Notes under the pieces: model-generated | What the model was told of the DNA's origin: nothing | Seen by the model: only the letters and a program-made list of their open reading frames with translations | Database searches by the model: none | Made by a program: the position numbers and the translations under genes | Part shown: piece after piece, positions 26,051 to 35,108 of the stretch | Position numbering within the stretch: the stretch's first letter is position 1 | How the letters are laid out: each line of letters starts with the position of its first letter | NCBI GenBank assembly: GCA_963833505.1 | Contig: CAWHYG010000004.1 | Location: 558,001 to 622,000 of the forward strand | DNA from: CAWHYG01 sp963833505 | GTDB lineage: Bacteria > Eisenbacteria > RBG-16-71-46 > CAIMUX01 | Reading direction: 5' to 3' | Length of the DNA stretch: 64,000 nucleotides

Positions 26051-27877
26051 ATGAGCGAGGAAGCCGCTCGACCCCGCATCTCGCGCTCCAGCCTGCGTGA
26101 GCTGGTCCGGCTCATGGCCGCCCACCGCCGGTCCATGGGGATCGGATTCGGCGCCCTCATCCTGGTCGATCTGCTCCAGCTCCTCGTGCCCCGCATCATC
26201 CAGATCGTGGTGGATCGGCTGGCCCGGGGCGACGCGACGCTCGAGAACCTGGGACTCCTGGCGGGCGGCCTGATCGTCCTCTCCGTGGCCATGGGCGGCT
26301 GCCGGTTCTGCTGGCGCTACTATATCATCGGGACCAGCAACCGCATCGAACGCGATCTGCGCCGGGACTTCTACGCCCACCTCCAGACGCTGTCTCCGCA
26401 GTTCTTCGACCGCACCAAGGTCGGCGATCTCATGGCCCACGCCACGAACGACCTCACCGCGGTGCGCATGGCGACCGGGATGGCGGCGCTGGCCGCTCTC
26501 GACTCGCTCGTCCTCTCCGTCGCCAGCGTGAGCATCATGTTCGCGATGAACCCGAGCCTGACCCTCTTGACCCTGATCCCGCTCCCGTTCCTGTCTCTCC
26601 TCATGTTCCGCTTCGGCAAGGTCGTGCACCACCGCTTCACCGCGGTCCAGGAGGCCTTCTCCCGCTTGACCGAACGCGCCCAGGAGAGCTTCTCCGGAGT
26701 CCGCGTGGTCAAGTCGTACGGAGACGAGGCCTCGGAAGAACGCTATTTCGCGGCCGACGCCGACTCGTGCGCCCGGGAGAACGTCCGCCTGGCCCAGGCC
26801 TGGGGGCTCTTCGATCCCCTGATCGGCGCGCTCGCCACCGCCAGCATGGCGATTCTGCTCGGCGCGGGCGGCGCGCGGGTGGTCCGCGGCGAGATCACCC
26901 TGGGCCAGTTCGTCGCCTTCACCGGGTACCTCAACATGCTCATCTGGCCGATGCTGGCGGTGGGATTCGTGGTCAATGTCCTCACCCGCGGAACCGCCAG
27001 CCTGGACCGGATCCGGAAGCTCCTCGACACGCGGCCCGACGTCGTCGACGGCCCGATCCGCCGGGGCCTCGCGCCCGCATTCCGCGTGCAGGGACTGACG
27101 TTCCGTTATCCGGGCACGGACAAGGACGTGCTCCGGGACATCTCCTTCTCGCTCGAACCCGGGATGACCCTTGGGATCGTCGGGCGCACCGGCTCCGGGA
27201 AGACCACCCTGATCGAGGTGCTGGCCAGGTTGTACGACCCTCCACGGGGGACGGTTCTCGTGGACGGAGCGGACGTCCTGGATCTCGGGCTCTCCGATCT
27301 GCGGGCACTCTTCGCCCACGTTCCGCAGGAGACCTTCCTCTTCGCTCAGAGCATCACGGAGAACATCGCCTTCGGGACCGAGGGCCTGGCGCCGGAGGAG
27401 GTCGAGCGCTTGGGCCGCGCCGTCCAGCTCCATGAGGAGATCCAGGCATTCCCGGAGGGATACGAGACCCTCGTCGGGGAGCGCGGCGTCACGCTGTCCG
27501 GGGGCCAGAAACAGCGCGTGGCCCTGGCGCGGGCCCTGGCCATTCGCCCGCCGCTGCTCGTCCTCGACGACGCCCTTTCCAGCGTGGACACGGAAACCGA
27601 GAAGGTCATCCTCGAGCGGCTTCAGGCCGACCGGGGCGACGGCGCCCGGATCATCATCGCCCACCGCACGAGCACGCTCAGGCACGCCGATCGGATCCTC
27701 GTGCTGGAGCAAGGGCGGCTGGTGGAAGCCGGCACGCATGACGAGCTGATCGCTCGCGACGGCTTGTACCAGGAGATCCATCAACTCCAGCAACTCGAGG
27801 AGGAGGCGCGCCAGATGGCCCGAACGGCGGATCAGGTCGCGCCCGGCACCTCGACCGTCAGCGCGGAGGAGCACTGA
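26051..27877 (+). CDS. ABC exporter half-transporter, subunit 1 (degenerate-site Walker B)
   Basis: 608 residues from ATG 26051. The N-terminal six-helix exporter domain is followed by a nucleotide-binding domain: Walker A GRTGSGKTTL (about residue 378), canonical signature LSGGQKQR, and Walker B LLVLDDALSSVD with Asp in place of the catalytic Glu. That substitution marks the noncatalytic-site partner of heterodimeric exporters such as TM287/288, BmrCD or YheIH. The stop overlaps the start of the second subunit by one base (TGATG). Likely substrates are lipids or drugs, not predictable. Confidence 0.9.
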   Translation: MSEEAARPRISRSSLRELVRLMAAHRRSMGIGFGALILVDLLQLLVPRIIQIVVDRLARGDATLENLGLLAGGLIVLSVAMGGCRFCWRYYIIGTSNRIERDLRRDFYAHLQTLSPQFFDRTKVGDLMAHATNDLTAVRMATGMAALAALDSLVLSVASVSIMFAMNPSLTLLTLIPLPFLSLLMFRFGKVVHHRFTAVQEAFSRLTERAQESFSGVRVVKSYGDEASEERYFAADADSCARENVRLAQAWGLFDPLIGALATASMAILLGAGGARVVRGEITLGQFVAFTGYLNMLIWPMLAVGFVVNVLTRGTASLDRIRKLLDTRPDVVDGPIRRGLAPAFRVQGLTFRYPGTDKDVLRDISFSLEPGMTLGIVGRTGSGKTTLIEVLARLYDPPRGTVLVDGADVLDLGLSDLRALFAHVPQETFLFAQSITENIAFGTEGLAPEEVERLGRAVQLHEEIQAFPEGYETLVGERGVTLSGGQKQRVALARALAIRPPLLVLDDALSSVDTETEKVILERLQADRGDGARIIIAHRTSTLRHADRILVLEQGRLVEAGTHDELIARDGLYQEIHQLQQLEEEARQMARTADQVAPGTSTVSAEEH

Positions 27878-29955
27878 TGCCCTACGATCCCTTCGAATCG
27901 GATCAGATCGTCGGGCGCATCTATGACGGGCGCCTGGTCCGCCGCCTGCTGCGCGCCATCATGCCCTACCGCGGGCTCGTCGTCCTGGCGCTGATCTTTC
28001 TCGCGATCTCGACCAGCGTGGACCTGTTGCTGCCCTATCTGACCAAGATCGGGATCGACCGGTATCTGGCCCGCCTCTATCAGGTCTACGAAGCCCCGCC
28101 CGCCGTCTGCGACAGCCTGGTCTCCGCCGGGTCGGGACAGGAAAAGCTCCTCCGCGTGGAGCCGGGCACGATCCTCCTCCGGCGCGGCTTCCTGGAAGAC
28201 CTGCCGCCTGAAGCCCGGCACGTCATCGAGCGCCGCGGCCACCTGTCGCCGGAGACCTACTACCTCTTCCCGGAGGAGTCGAAGTCGTCCGACGTGGGAG
28301 TGGTCCGGGGCGCGTACTGGCTGGTGCCGGACAAGTCGCTTCGCCGGGTCCCGCCCGCCGTGCTGATGCGGGTCCGTGGGGCCGATCGCGCGGGCATGAT
28401 CCGGCTGGCCTGGCTCACGGCCGCGCTCATCGTGATCAGCTTCTTCGCGGGGTACGGCAACGTCATCACGCTCCAGATCGCGGGCCAGCGCTCGATGTAC
28501 GACCTGCGAATGGGCCTCTTCCGGCATCTGCAAGGGCTGTCGCTGGAGTTCTTCGACAAGAACCCGGTCGGACGGCTGGTCACGCGCGTGACCAACGACA
28601 TTGACGCCCTCAACGAGTTCTTCACCACGGTCCTGCTGACGTTGCTCAAGGACGTCCTGCTCCTGGGTGGAACGCTGGTGATCCTGTTCAGCATGAACCT
28701 CCGTCTGGCCCTCGTGGCCTCCACCGTGATTCCGCTCCTCGTCCTCATCTCCGGCCTCTTTGCCGTCAAGGTCCGGGGCGCGTTCCGGGAGGTGCGGCGG
28801 CTGCTCGCGCAGCTCAACGCCAACCTCGCCGAGGACCTCTCCGGCATCAAGGTGATCCAGATCTTCCGGCGCGAGAAGGCCCGCCAAGCCCGCTACCAGC
28901 AGACGAACCTGCAGTACTTCCAAGCCGGCATGCGCCAGCTCGTGCTGTTCGGGATCTTCCGGCCGTCCGTGGAGCTGCTCTCCACCATCGGCCTCGCTCT
29001 CGTCCTGATCTACGGCGGCGGCGCGGTCCTGCGCGGCGCGCTGACCCTGGGCGCGCTGGTCGCGTTCATCACCTATACGCGGCAGATGCTCCGGCCGGTG
29101 GCGGACATCAGCGAGAAGTACAACATCCTGCAGAGCGCCATGGCCTCGGCCGAACGCGTCTACGGCCTGCTCGACACCCCGCCGCGGATCGTCGAGTCCA
29201 AGGAAGTCACGCTGCTTCCGGATTGCCGCGGCCGGATCGACTTCGAGCACGTCAGCTTCGCGTACTCCGCCGACAAGCCGGTGCTCAAGGACGTCTCCTT
29301 CACCGTGGATCCGGGAAGAAGCGTCGCTCTGGTCGGGCCCACCGGCGCCGGCAAGACCTCGATCATCAGCCTGCTCTGCCGGTTCTATGACGTGAACGAG
29401 GGGCGCGTGCTCCTGGACGGAGTCGACCTGCGTGACCTCCGGCTCCGCACCCTGCGCGACAACATCGCGGTCGTGCTGCAGGACTCCTTCGTTTTCAGCC
29501 GCTCGGTGGAGGAGAACATCCGCCTGGGCGCTCCGGTCGCGCGGGAGCGGGTGGCGCAGGTGGCGGGCATGGTGCAGGCGTCCGACTTCATCACCGAGCT
29601 GCCGGGGGGATACGACGAGGTCATGGCGGAGCGCGGCGCGACGTTGTCAACCGGCCAGAAGCAGCTTCTGTGCTTCGCGCGCGCCCTGGCGCGGGATCCG
29701 CGCGTGCTGGTCCTGGACGAGGCCACGAGCAGCGTCGATCCCACGACCGAACGGCTCACCCAGCGGGCGATCGAGACCTTGATGCGGGGCCGGACCAGCA
29801 TCATCGTGGCCCACCGCCTCAGCACCATCCAGCGGGTGGACGAGATCCTGGTGATCGATGACGGCCGGATCGTCGAGCGCGGCAACCACCAGGAGCTGCT
29901 GGCGCGGCGCGGGATCTACTACAACCTCTATCTCCTGCAATACCGTGAGGGGTAG
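27877..29955 (+). CDS. ABC exporter half-transporter, subunit 2 (catalytic Walker B, large loop)
   Basis: 692 residues. Walker A GPTGAGKTS is at about 486, Walker B VLVLDEATSSVD has the catalytic Glu, but the signature is LSTGQKQL instead of LSGGQ. Together with subunit 1 this gives one competent and one degenerate ATP site, as known for heterodimeric exporters. Between the first two membrane helices is an insert of about 100 residues (about 68-170), predicted outside the membrane, that begins RLYQVYEAPPAVCDSL. A similar enlarged loop is known in YheH-like subunits. The gene is translationally coupled to subunit 1. Confidence 0.9.
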   Translation: MPYDPFESDQIVGRIYDGRLVRRLLRAIMPYRGLVVLALIFLAISTSVDLLLPYLTKIGIDRYLARLYQVYEAPPAVCDSLVSAGSGQEKLLRVEPGTILLRRGFLEDLPPEARHVIERRGHLSPETYYLFPEESKSSDVGVVRGAYWLVPDKSLRRVPPAVLMRVRGADRAGMIRLAWLTAALIVISFFAGYGNVITLQIAGQRSMYDLRMGLFRHLQGLSLEFFDKNPVGRLVTRVTNDIDALNEFFTTVLLTLLKDVLLLGGTLVILFSMNLRLALVASTVIPLLVLISGLFAVKVRGAFREVRRLLAQLNANLAEDLSGIKVIQIFRREKARQARYQQTNLQYFQAGMRQLVLFGIFRPSVELLSTIGLALVLIYGGGAVLRGALTLGALVAFITYTRQMLRPVADISEKYNILQSAMASAERVYGLLDTPPRIVESKEVTLLPDCRGRIDFEHVSFAYSADKPVLKDVSFTVDPGRSVALVGPTGAGKTSIISLLCRFYDVNEGRVLLDGVDLRDLRLRTLRDNIAVVLQDSFVFSRSVEENIRLGAPVARERVAQVAGMVQASDFITELPGGYDEVMAERGATLSTGQKQLLCFARALARDPRVLVLDEATSSVDPTTERLTQRAIETLMRGRTSIIVAHRLSTIQRVDEILVIDDGRIVERGNHQELLARRGIYYNLYLLQYREG

Positions 29956-30189
29956 GATCTGCCTCCGACTTTCAGGCTGGGGCTGGGAGCGGACAAGTCA
30001 TCTTCGGAGAGCCGTCCTTGCGGAGGGCGTCAGTTGCTTACCTGCCCACCATCACGGGCAGCGGAACCACAGGGACTCGGCAACCGGGTCATTACGCCGC
30101 GAGACAGGACCTACCGCCCAGGGGCAGGTAGCGCCGCTGCCGCTCGCGCGGCCTGGGTTCGAACCTGTCCGGCGTTTCGGTTCGCCGGC

Positions 30190-30390
30190 TCAACTTCGGA
30201 TGCGTACGATCCGGCGCGTGGCGCTCTGGGCTCCGGACCCGATCCGGGCGAAATACACCCCGGACGAAACGGGCCGGCCGGCCTCGTCGCGGCCATCCCA
30301 GATCAATTCGTGGAGCCCCTGCGACGCCTCTCCATCGAACAGGTTCGCCACGATGCGGCCCTCCGCGTCATGGATCGTGATCACCGGTAC
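30190..30390 (-). pseudogene. Orphan FlgD-like C-terminal domain fragment
   Basis: The frame encodes PVPVITIHDAEGRIVANLF...GLHELIWDGRDEAGRPVSSGVYFARIG...ATRRIVRIRS, a FlgD-type tail without its ectodomain. It begins in another frame exactly where the WGRIKSLYR-tailed frame ends. No start codon or ribosome-binding site fits. It is probably the remnant of a decayed secreted-protein gene. The preceding 29956-30189 stretch holds nothing recognisable. Confidence 0.6.
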
Positions 30391-30770
30391 AGGCTCTTGA
30401 TCCGGCCCCAGCTTCCCGTCTCCACCGCTGTCGGAAGCTCGCACTCATCGGTCAGCGCGACCCCGCGCAAGGTAATCCCGGAATCGGTGACCGAGACGAC
30501 CAGGCCCACCGGTGGCGTTCCGGTCGGGTCCAACGCAACGACGAGGGAAGCCAGGCAGGTGAACTCGTTTTCCCCCGCGAGATCGGGGTATTCCAGGGCA
30601 TCATCCTCGACGACGTACCCCTGCGCTTCGAGTGCCTGACGTATGGCCTGATTGATCGCCGACGGGGCCTCTACTTCATGACAACCTTCCCTCCACTTCG
30701 CGGACACATCTCGACCCGACCCGACGCCGGGACGGGTCGCGGCGCGGCCCACTTCAACACTCGCAGGCAT
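30381..30770 (-). CDS. Small protein with WGxIKxxYR C-terminal tail, possibly a fragment
   Basis: About 129 residues if read from ATG 30770; there is no good ribosome-binding site or signal peptide, so the N-terminus may be lost. Readable segments are INQAIRQALEAQGYVVEDDALEYPDLAGENEFTCLASLVVALDPTG and VGLVVSVTDSGITLRGVALTDECELPTAV, ending ETGSWGRIKSLYR. The tail matches those of the proteins at 15681 and 49919. I recognise no domain in the body. It could be the truncated 3' part of a larger secreted protein. Confidence 0.45.
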   Translation of the reverse strand: MPASVEVGRAATRPGVGSGRDVSAKWREGCHEVEAPSAINQAIRQALEAQGYVVEDDALEYPDLAGENEFTCLASLVVALDPTGTPPVGLVVSVTDSGITLRGVALTDECELPTAVETGSWGRIKSLYR

Positions 30771-30947
30771 TATGTCGGGCGGCATGGAAGATCGCAACGC
30801 AGCGATGGCTTAGGAAGCCATGGGGTTGGAATCCAGACGGGACGATGAGATTGAGCGAGGCGAGGTGAGAGAGGACACATCGACGTTCCTGCGACAGGAA
30901 TCCTCCGTCCGGTGCCCAACCGCCCTTGCGCTTCCACTCCAATGAAA

Positions 30948-30966
30948 GCGCGCCTTGATGGCGCGC
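30948..30966 (-). terminator. Rho-independent terminator after the GNAT gene
   Basis: On the reverse strand GCGCGCC-ATCAA-GGCGCGC is followed by TTTCATT, about 25 bp after the acetyltransferase stop. Confidence 0.65.
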
Positions 30967-30991
30967 ACAACTCCTGCCCACGCGATCCCGG

Positions 30992-31822
30992 CTATTCCCG
31001 GGCGCCGTCGCGGAATGACTGAGCGGCACTGTTCGGGGGCTCCTCGGTGGCCATGAACAGCCACTCCTCGTAGCGCGCGATCCGCTCGAACCCGAGTCGC
31101 TCGTAGCAGGCAATCGCCGCGGCGTTGTCCTCCTTCACGTTCAGTCCGACGTGACGCGCCGTCGGTCGAAGGTCGAGACAGAGCCGCGCCGTCGTTCGGA
31201 GGGCCAGGCCGCGTCCGCGAAAGTCCGGGTGCGTGGTAATGTTCCCCAGCGCGGCCACGGCGTGGCGTTTCGAGTACACGTGCACACCCGCCACCGCGAC
31301 CAGCCGGCGCGCTTCGCGGACACCGAGGTAGAAGCCCGTTTCCAGCATGCGCGGATCGAACCAATTCCCCGGATACGAATCGCGGTAGAGGTCCAGCAGC
31401 TCCTCCGCGTCCGACGGGGCCAGGCGAACGACGTCGGAGGAGTCCACTCTCTCGGCGGCCCCGGGGTCGGTCAGCGCCATGCGCAAATGGGAACCACGCG
31501 GCTCGGCCCGATGCCGCCGGCGCAGGACCTCGCCGAGCCCGGGAGAGAGATGGGCATAGAACCGGGCGGGCAGGCGCAATGCCAGGGCCTCGGCCAGCGT
31601 GTGCAGCTCCGGCTCCTCTTCCCGACCGAGCAGGATCAGCGTCGGCGGGTTGTTGCCCAGGTAGAGGAGGGCCGTGGCCCGCAGCACGCCCTGGAATTCG
31701 AGTCCGTACCACTCCGTGTGCGGAAAGAAGAAGTCGTCCAGATCCCCCAGCTCGTAGAGGTGGAGGAACGGATCCCGGCGCAACGCCTGCTCGATCCGGT
31801 CCCTGTCATCGATCCTGATCAG
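30992..31822 (-). CDS. GNAT-family N-acetyltransferase
   Basis: The C-terminal GNAT fold is clear: RLVAVAGVHVYSKRHAVAALGNITTHPDFRGRGLALRTTARL, with the acetyl-CoA-binding R-G-R-G-L-A loop, and VGLNVKEDNAAAIACYERLGFERIARYEEWLF. An N-terminal domain of about 130 residues precedes it. The frame reads without interruption upstream of the TTG at 31783 through IRIDDRDRIEQALRRDPFLHLYEL, which looks like the true N-terminus. I therefore place the start at CTG 31822, after GGAGAAAGGGGG, but this is uncertain. It would then overlap the end of the small gene at 31806-32039 by 17 nt, suggesting an operon. Substrate unknown. Confidence 0.8.
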   Translation of the reverse strand: MIRIDDRDRIEQALRRDPFLHLYELGDLDDFFFPHTEWYGLEFQGVLRATALLYLGNNPPTLILLGREEEPELHTLAEALALRLPARFYAHLSPGLGEVLRRRHRAEPRGSHLRMALTDPGAAERVDSSDVVRLAPSDAEELLDLYRDSYPGNWFDPRMLETGFYLGVREARRLVAVAGVHVYSKRHAVAALGNITTHPDFRGRGLALRTTARLCLDLRPTARHVGLNVKEDNAAAIACYERLGFERIARYEEWLFMATEEPPNSAAQSFRDGARE

Positions 31823-32039
31823 CTCCGTGGGCGGCCCCCTTTCTCCGGTCGGCGCCGGACGACCCGCCGTCCGCCGCGTGGCCGTCCCAACGTCTTCCGG
31901 TGGAACGGCTCTTCCCGATGAGAACGCCGCGCTCCCGCAGCTGGTCCAGGATCCGCAGCTTTTCCACGATCGGAAGGCTCGCGAGCTCCCGCCGCAGCTT
32001 TCGCTTGCTCAGCAGGATCTCTCGCAGTCGCGGAATCAT
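31806..32039 (-). CDS. Small helical protein, partner of a nucleotidyltransferase-like gene
   Basis: 77 residues beginning MIPRLREILLSKRKLRRELASLPIVEKLRILDQLRERGVLIG, a short helical pattern that I associate with small partners of minimal nucleotidyltransferase genes. The last 30 residues are Gly/Arg-rich and poorly conserved-looking. Its ATG overlaps the TGA of the upstream remnant (ATGA), so the two were translated together. With the upstream partner broken, it may be an orphan. Toxin-antitoxin function is a guess. Confidence 0.55.
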   Translation of the reverse strand: MIPRLREILLSKRKLRRELASLPIVEKLRILDQLRERGVLIGKSRSTGRRWDGHAADGGSSGADRRKGAAHGADQDR

Positions 32040-32245
32040 CCTGTTCCTTCCAGAAACTGCTCCGTGAATCTCCGCCACCGAGATTCCAGCCCGTGCCTCT
32101 CCAAGAGTTTCTGGAAGCGCACCGCATCGAGTACCCCGGCCTCCAGGAACGGAAGGAGCCGGGCCTTGTCCTTGGGACGTCCGACTCGCGATTCGGGGCG
32201 GGATCGGCCCGGATGCCACCAAGGGGCTTGTCGCTGGTGTATCGG
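32036..32245 (-). pseudogene. C-terminal remnant of a nucleotidyltransferase-like protein
   Basis: The frame reads WWHPGRSRPESRVGRPKDKARLLPFLEAGVLDAVRFQKLLERHGLESRWRRFTEQFLEG, resembling the C-terminal part of minimal nucleotidyltransferase/AbiEii-like proteins (GRPKD, then a helical LERHGL segment). Upstream the frame is closed by TGA at 32248-32246, and none of the frames beyond supplies the expected GS...D.D active site. Decayed gene; family assignment tentative. Confidence 0.45.
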
Positions 32246-32249
32246 TCAG

Positions 32250-33265
32250 CTTCTGAACTGACCTGGGGCTCGCTTCCCTGGAGGTGCGCGGTCGGGTGAG
32301 CCTCGCTGGCCGGTCCGAGGGCGGGAAACCCCGTGTCCTCCGCCCCGGCGAACACCTTCCGGCCAAGCTCTCCCGACCACGGCCGGATCGGACAGGAAGG
32401 CCAGGATGGACCGGGGAGCTCTCGCCCGCCCGGACGATCGCGCCTCGGCATCGTAGGTTTCGGCCACGTTGTCGTGGGAGAAACGCATCGGGTCATCCCG
32501 CATGGCGCCTCCGATCTCCCGCGTCTCCTCCCGAGGTCTTGCGCCCGGGATCTTCCGTCCACCGGACGAAGCGACCTTACGAAGGACTCAGCTTCGCGGG
32601 CAAGAACCCATTGCGGACACTTGCCGCGAATGCGAGCCCGGGGGGCCATGAGCGACTCGAGAAAACACGTTCTTCGAGAGGCACCGCGTCGCAGCTCTTC
32701 CCGCGATCTTCAGACGCAGCACCTCAGGCTGGCGCTTCACAAAACTTCCCCTTTTCGAAAATAGTTTGATAGGTTTTTGCCGCCTCGCGCGACCTACAAG
32801 TGGTGATTCACGCCTCCAAGCCGCGAAGCGCTTGGGACCGCGATTCGCGCGGTCCTTTTGGTCTGGCCCATGCTGTCGGCCTTTCGCCGAATCGGGATAT
32901 CCATGTCGGCCACCCCACCGGTGTCTATCACATCGATCGCAGGAGATTCCACGGCCCCAGCACCGGATGGGGCTGCCCGCGAATATGCACCGAAAGTCAA
33001 GGCCGCAGGAGTTCGGCCTGTCACTCACAGCGTGTCGCTTTTCGTCGCGAAGCCGCCGTGACGAATCGTGTCGCTCTGAGAACTGGAGAGACCCGCCAGC
33101 GCGTCTTCTGGCGGCCCTCACGTTCGCTGGTGAGAGGGGGCGGGACGGGACGGGGTGCCCCTCGGTCGCCAGAACCACCTCGACCTGCGGATGCCTCGAG
33201 GACATTCCTCAAGTGTTCGGCACTGACAATTGACCTTTGGCCTTCTCAGACATCGGAGGATTACG
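32250..33265. other. Gene-poor stretch of about 1 kb
   Basis: Many short overlapping frames exist, but none has coding character, a ribosome-binding site or a recognisable domain. The only clear element is the terminator at 32835-32859. GC drops around 32745-32800. The upstream part continues the decay seen in the nucleotidyltransferase remnant. Confidence 0.5.
32835..32859 (+). terminator. Strong rho-independent terminator, no obvious gene upstream
   Basis: GGACCGCG-ATTCG-CGCGGTCC followed by TTTT. An 8-bp perfect stem plus T-run on the plus strand, yet I find no convincing plus-strand gene before it; it may mark a lost gene or an unrecognised transcript. Confidence 0.65.
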
Positions 33266-35107
33266 ATGCACCGTTTCGCATCACTGTTCGGCTTGTCGAT
33301 AGTCCTGGTCCTGGTTGCCGCGACCTCGGCACTGGTTCCACGGGAAGCCCACGCCGGCGTTCCCCCAGTAATCAACTTCCAAGGCGTGTTGAGTACCCCC
33401 GGAGGCACGTCCGTCCGCGATAGTACCTATTCGGTCACGTTCACGATCTACAACGCTCCTACCGGCGGAACCGCGGGTTGGACGGAAACCCAACCGATAA
33501 CCACCAGCAAAGGCCTCTTCAACGCGCTTCTGGGTTCCGTAACCCCGTTGCCGAATTCGGTCTTTGCGGACAGCTCCCTCTTCCTTGGAATCAAGGTCTC
33601 GCCCGACCCGGAAATGGTCCCGCGGCAGAGGCTGGCCTCGGTGGCCTACTCCAACCGGATCTCCACCGTGGACGGCGCGGCCGGCGGCATGATCAAGGGC
33701 GGGGTTACGATCCAGGGCGATACCTCCGCCGTAAAAACCGCTTGCGGCGTCTCTCCCGCTCTAACGGTAGGGGGTGGCCTGAAGGTAACCAGCTGGACGC
33801 AACTGCAGAGTCTCCCCCTCAGCAACACGCTGACGAAGGTGGTGGTAACCGACCCTGCCACGGGCTGTTTGTACACAAGAGACGCCAGCACCATCGGCGG
33901 AGGGGCTGATTGCGACTGGCAGGTCACCACGGCCGGTGATGTCGTCACGCAACAGGGAGGGGCATGTCCAGGAGGGGGGAATTGGCCCAACAATCACAGC
34001 GTCTGCATCGGCACGACGACTCCCGGCCAGAAGCTAACCGTCGAGGACCCCGCTTATCCTGCAATCGGCATCTACCCTACTGCTGGCAAGGGCAGCCTTG
34101 AGCTCGCTGTTGCGACGTGCACGACCTGTTATTCCACCATAGCTAAAGTGGGGGATGCGGTCATAAGGCAGTCCGCCCAGCCCGGTGGCGACATCATCTT
34201 CTCCAACCGAAGCGTCAACGGCTTTCGCTTCACCACCGGCAGCACGTCGAACGAGGCCGAGAGAGTGACGATTACGGCGCCGGGAGACGTCGGCATCGGC
34301 ACGAACCTGCCGACCACCAGGACGGAAATTCAGTACTCTGACACGACACATCCATCATGTACAAACCCGAGAGCGGTGCTCCGCTTGACCAATAAGGGTC
34401 TGGGCAATGATTACACGGAAACCGGACTCGCCTTCAATAACAGCGTCCTCACCAATACGAATTACTATACGGCGCGAATCTACTCGAAGTATGACGGTAC
34501 CGCCGTCTACAATGGACGGCTTACCCTCCAGGTGAGGGACGGTGGCGGATGCTTCCGCGACATCTTGAATCTATCGGGCAACCTGGGCGGCAGCGTCGGC
34601 ATCAACACGACCACTCCCACCCACGCGTTGTGCGTCATGGGCGACATCGGACTTTCCGGTGTCGTGACGACTTGTTCGGATGCCCGCTACAAGAGGAATG
34701 TAGAACCGTTGTCGGGCGCCCTGGCCAAGGTGTTGCGGCTGCGTGGTGTATATTACCAGTGGAGGACGGAAGAGTTTCCTGAGAAGAAATTCTCCAAGGA
34801 ACGACAAGTGGGGTTCATCGCGCAGGAGATCAAGCAGGTTCTCCCCGAGGTGGTGCTGCAGGACAGCGACGGCTACTATTCAGTCGATTACAGTCGGGTG
34901 ACGCCTCTTCTGGTCGAAGCGGTCAAGGAGCTGGAGGCGGAAAACACGGCCCTGAGGGAAAAAGTGAGTCAGATTGACGCGCTCAGAGCCCAGGTGACTG
35001 CGCTGACGGGTTCCGTCCAGACCGTCCTCGCTCAGGTCCACGGTGGCCGGACCGTAACAGGTTCCGAGGTGGCCAACTGCGTACCGGCCGGCTCGAAGGA
35101 GCGATAG
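33266..35107 (+). CDS. Secreted tail-fibre-like protein with C-terminal S74 chaperone domain
   Basis: 613 residues from ATG 33266, after GGAGGATTAC. A signal peptide (FGLSIVLVLVAATSALVPREAHA) is followed by INFQGVLSTPGG...VRDSTYSVTFTIYNAPTGGT, a module frequent in exported FCB-group proteins. Beta-rich repeats with GIGT/GINT motifs resemble phage tail fibres. The C-terminus is an intramolecular chaperone autoprocessing (S74) domain: SDARYKRNVEPLSGALAKVLRLRGVYYQW...VGFIAQEIKQVLPEVV, then a coiled coil (VKELEAENTALREKVSQIDALRAQV). Ser and Lys of SDARYK are the likely self-cleavage dyad that releases the trimerised fibre. GC is visibly lower than its neighbours, suggesting transfer. It is followed after 1 nt by a small FlgD protein gene. 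Confidence 0.88.
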   Translation: MHRFASLFGLSIVLVLVAATSALVPREAHAGVPPVINFQGVLSTPGGTSVRDSTYSVTFTIYNAPTGGTAGWTETQPITTSKGLFNALLGSVTPLPNSVFADSSLFLGIKVSPDPEMVPRQRLASVAYSNRISTVDGAAGGMIKGGVTIQGDTSAVKTACGVSPALTVGGGLKVTSWTQLQSLPLSNTLTKVVVTDPATGCLYTRDASTIGGGADCDWQVTTAGDVVTQQGGACPGGGNWPNNHSVCIGTTTPGQKLTVEDPAYPAIGIYPTAGKGSLELAVATCTTCYSTIAKVGDAVIRQSAQPGGDIIFSNRSVNGFRFTTGSTSNEAERVTITAPGDVGIGTNLPTTRTEIQYSDTTHPSCTNPRAVLRLTNKGLGNDYTETGLAFNNSVLTNTNYYTARIYSKYDGTAVYNGRLTLQVRDGGGCFRDILNLSGNLGGSVGINTTTPTHALCVMGDIGLSGVVTTCSDARYKRNVEPLSGALAKVLRLRGVYYQWRTEEFPEKKFSKERQVGFIAQEIKQVLPEVVLQDSDGYYSVDYSRVTPLLVEAVKELEAENTALREKVSQIDALRAQVTALTGSVQTVLAQVHGGRTVTGSEVANCVPAGSKER

Positions 35108-35108
35108 G

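Noticed and set aside
30120..30185. tRNA-like stretch with GGTTCGAACC
   Set aside because: The T-loop-like sequence does not pair into a proper T-arm, and no acceptor stem or anticodon arm can be drawn around it.
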